A stretch of 7,829 nucleotides of DNA, from assembly GCA_009927375.1 (NCBI GenBank), contig RFNE01000339.1, positions 1-7,829 of the forward strand. The letters run 5' to 3'. The position numbers were made by a program, and so were the translations under genes. Shown here one piece after another: positions 6,324 through 7,829 of the stretch; the stretch's first letter is position 1, and each line of letters begins with the position of its first letter. This stretch comes from Actinomycetota bacterium (GTDB lineage Bacteria > Actinomycetota > Acidimicrobiia > Acidimicrobiales > Ilumatobacteraceae). The notes under the pieces are model-generated. The model did no database searches. It saw only the letters and a program-made list of their open reading frames with translations, and had not been told where the DNA came from.

Positions 6324-7829
6324 ATGGTGCAGTCCGTGTCGCTCGACGCGCGCTTCGATGCAATCGTCGTCGGTGGCGGTCACAACGGCCTCGTGTGTGC
6401 GGCATACCTCGCCCAGTCGGGAATGAAGGTGCTCGTCATCGAGGCGCGAAATGAAGTCGGCGGCACCGCAGCCTCCGAGTCGTTCGCCGGAGTCACGGTG
6501 AACATTTGCAACTGCGACCATCTCACGTTTCGAACCGCGGGTATCAGTGACGATCTCGGACTCGACCGACACGGTCTCAAGTACCTCGATGTCGATCCGA
6601 CCCAGCTCGCCACGTCGTGGTCGGACAGGCGAGTGTGGCCGCTCTTCCATGATCTCGATCGCCAACTCGAGGTCGTGCGTCGTTTCTTCCCGAGCGAAGT
6701 CGAGGGGTATCGCAACTTCGCCAAGGCGGCGATGCCCGTCGTGGAGCTGATCCTCGAGGCGGGAAGCCAGCCCCCGACTCGCGCCTCTCTGATCGGCAAG
6801 GTGCTTGCCAAGCGCGGTCGCGGAGCATCCACCATGTTGAAGTGGAGCAAGATGTCCTCGGCGCAGGTGTTGCGGCAGTTCTTCACGAGCGAGTTGTTGA
6901 TCGGCCCGTCGCTCGTCACCGGACCGACGGTATGGGGCGTCTCCCCGCACACCCTGGAACGGGTCTCGGTGCTCTCGTGTATGCGATGCGCCACGTCGCC
7001 AAGGTTGGTCGTCCGGTCGGTGGCAGTGGAATGGTGCCGACGTCGCTGCGTCGCAGCATCGAATCCAACGGCGGCGTCGTCGCCACATCGACGCGGGTGT
7101 CCGGAATTCTCTGCGAGGGCAACGGCGTCCGTGGCGTCGAGCTGAGCGATGGGCGAGTGGTCGAGTCCGCCCTCGTCGTGTCGGCGTGCAATCCGCACGA
7201 CACGTTCCTCAAGTGGCTGAAGAATCCGCCCGCCTCGGCCCAACCGCTCGTCGAGAAGTGGCGAACCACACCGCACTATGAGGGCTATGAATCGAAGATC
7301 GATGCTCGCATCACGCGTCGTCCCGTGTATCGAGATCTCGATGTCGACACCTTGCGCGACCTCGGTGCAGATCCATTGGCGGCGACGATGGTCGTTGCTC
7401 CGACGACAGCTGAGTTGCACGAGGGCTTCGAGAAGATCGCCAGGGGTGAGATCCTCGACCGTCCTGCGATGCTCGTCAATCTGCCGTCGATTGCGGACCC
7501 CACGATGACCAACGGCGTGGACGAGGTGTTCAGCCTCGAGGCGCTGTTCACTCCGTATTCGTTCCGCGGTGGTTGGGATTCATTGGACGAGCCTCGGCGT
7601 TGGCTCGAGCGATACGCAGACCTCGTCGAACCGGGATTCTTGGACTCGATCGCCGAGTGGCGATGCATGACTCCGGCGAGATACGAAAGCGAGTTCTTCC
7701 TCCCGCAGGGACATGCCACGAGTTTCGCTGGTGGTCCGCTTGCGGCGTTGTTGAACACGAACCCCGAGCTCACCCGGTATTCGACGCCGATCGATGGTCT
7801 CTACTTGACGGGCGCTGCAACATTCCCAG
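6324..7829 (+). pseudogene. Phytoene desaturase/PYROXD2-like FAD oxidoreductase, one frameshift, 3' partial
   Basis: The protein starts at ATG 6324 (GTG 6321 also in frame). Residues 11-23 form the Rossmann dinucleotide site FDAIVVGGGHNGL with GxGxxG at G17, G19 and G22. It is followed by the ribose-binding acid E40 in VLVIEAR and by GG at 46-47. At GPTVWGVSPHT (200-210) the frame is lost, and the original frame stops at 7143-7145. One extra C in the CCC at 6952-6954 restores PGTGLGALVYAMRHVAKVG and then RPVGGSGMVP, a block typical of this family. That frame stays open to the window end, where GLYLTGAATFP matches the usual C-terminal FAD-binding motif, so only a few dozen residues are missing. 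Family members are flavoproteins related to carotenoid desaturases and PYROXD2, and many have no known substrate. No carotenoid genes are seen nearby, so a role in carotenoid synthesis is unsupported. The break is probably an error or very recent. Confidence 0.87.

Noticed and set aside
6380..7420. 346-codon open frame on the minus strand
   Set aside because: It lies wholly opposite the FAD oxidoreductase, its translation is basic and low in recognisable motifs, and long antisense frames are common in GC-rich DNA.
5514..7829. Carotenoid or mycofactocin biosynthesis locus
   Set aside because: A single desaturase-like flavoprotein and a creatininase-family protein are not enough. No crtB, crtE, mftA, mftB or mftC type genes are present.

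Overview
The window looks like a piece of a moderately high-GC actinobacterial genome, possibly an aquatic Acidimicrobiia-type lineage. This is inferred from the GC-rich codon use, the lipoprotein signal with a low-complexity Asp/Thr/Ala tether, promoter-like TANNNT boxes exactly 6 nt before several start codons (leaderless style), and the general feel of the protein families. No 16S or marker gene is present, so the taxonomy is tentative. Genes are tightly packed and there is no gene-free stretch over 300 nt. I see no RNA genes, insertion sequences, CRISPR arrays or attachment sites.

Left part (1-5200, all + strand): a likely uptake-plus-catabolism operon. It contains the 3' part of a luciferase-like (LLM) flavin-dependent oxidoreductase, a cytosine-deaminase-family amidohydrolase with an altered substrate pocket, and a complete ABC importer of the NMT1/THI5 - taurine/nitrate type: ATPase, permease and lipoprotein binding protein. 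A strong hairpin terminator with a GAAA tetraloop closes it. The plausible job is import of a small nitrogenous, perhaps heterocyclic, compound followed by deamination or ring hydrolysis and flavin-dependent oxidation. The substrate cannot be read from the sequence.

Right part (5217-7829): a 98-aa TIGR03792 / ABM-like protein (+), a creatininase-family metallohydrolase (-) whose stop codon abuts that of the small gene, and, divergent from it across 33 nt, a phytoene-desaturase/PYROXD2-like FAD oxidoreductase (+) that runs off the window.

The most notable structural fact is that two conserved genes are broken by single-base losses: the permease twice (about 3524 and 3768) and the FAD oxidoreductase once (about 6953). 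All three are shifts in the same direction. Each is restored by adding one base to a short C or G run, and the family sequence resumes at once on the far side. This pattern points to consensus or sequencing errors first, and recent pseudogenization second. I did not find a convincing novel defence or mobile system. The most interesting biology is the uncharacterised import/deamination operon and the overlapping leaderless divergent promoters.
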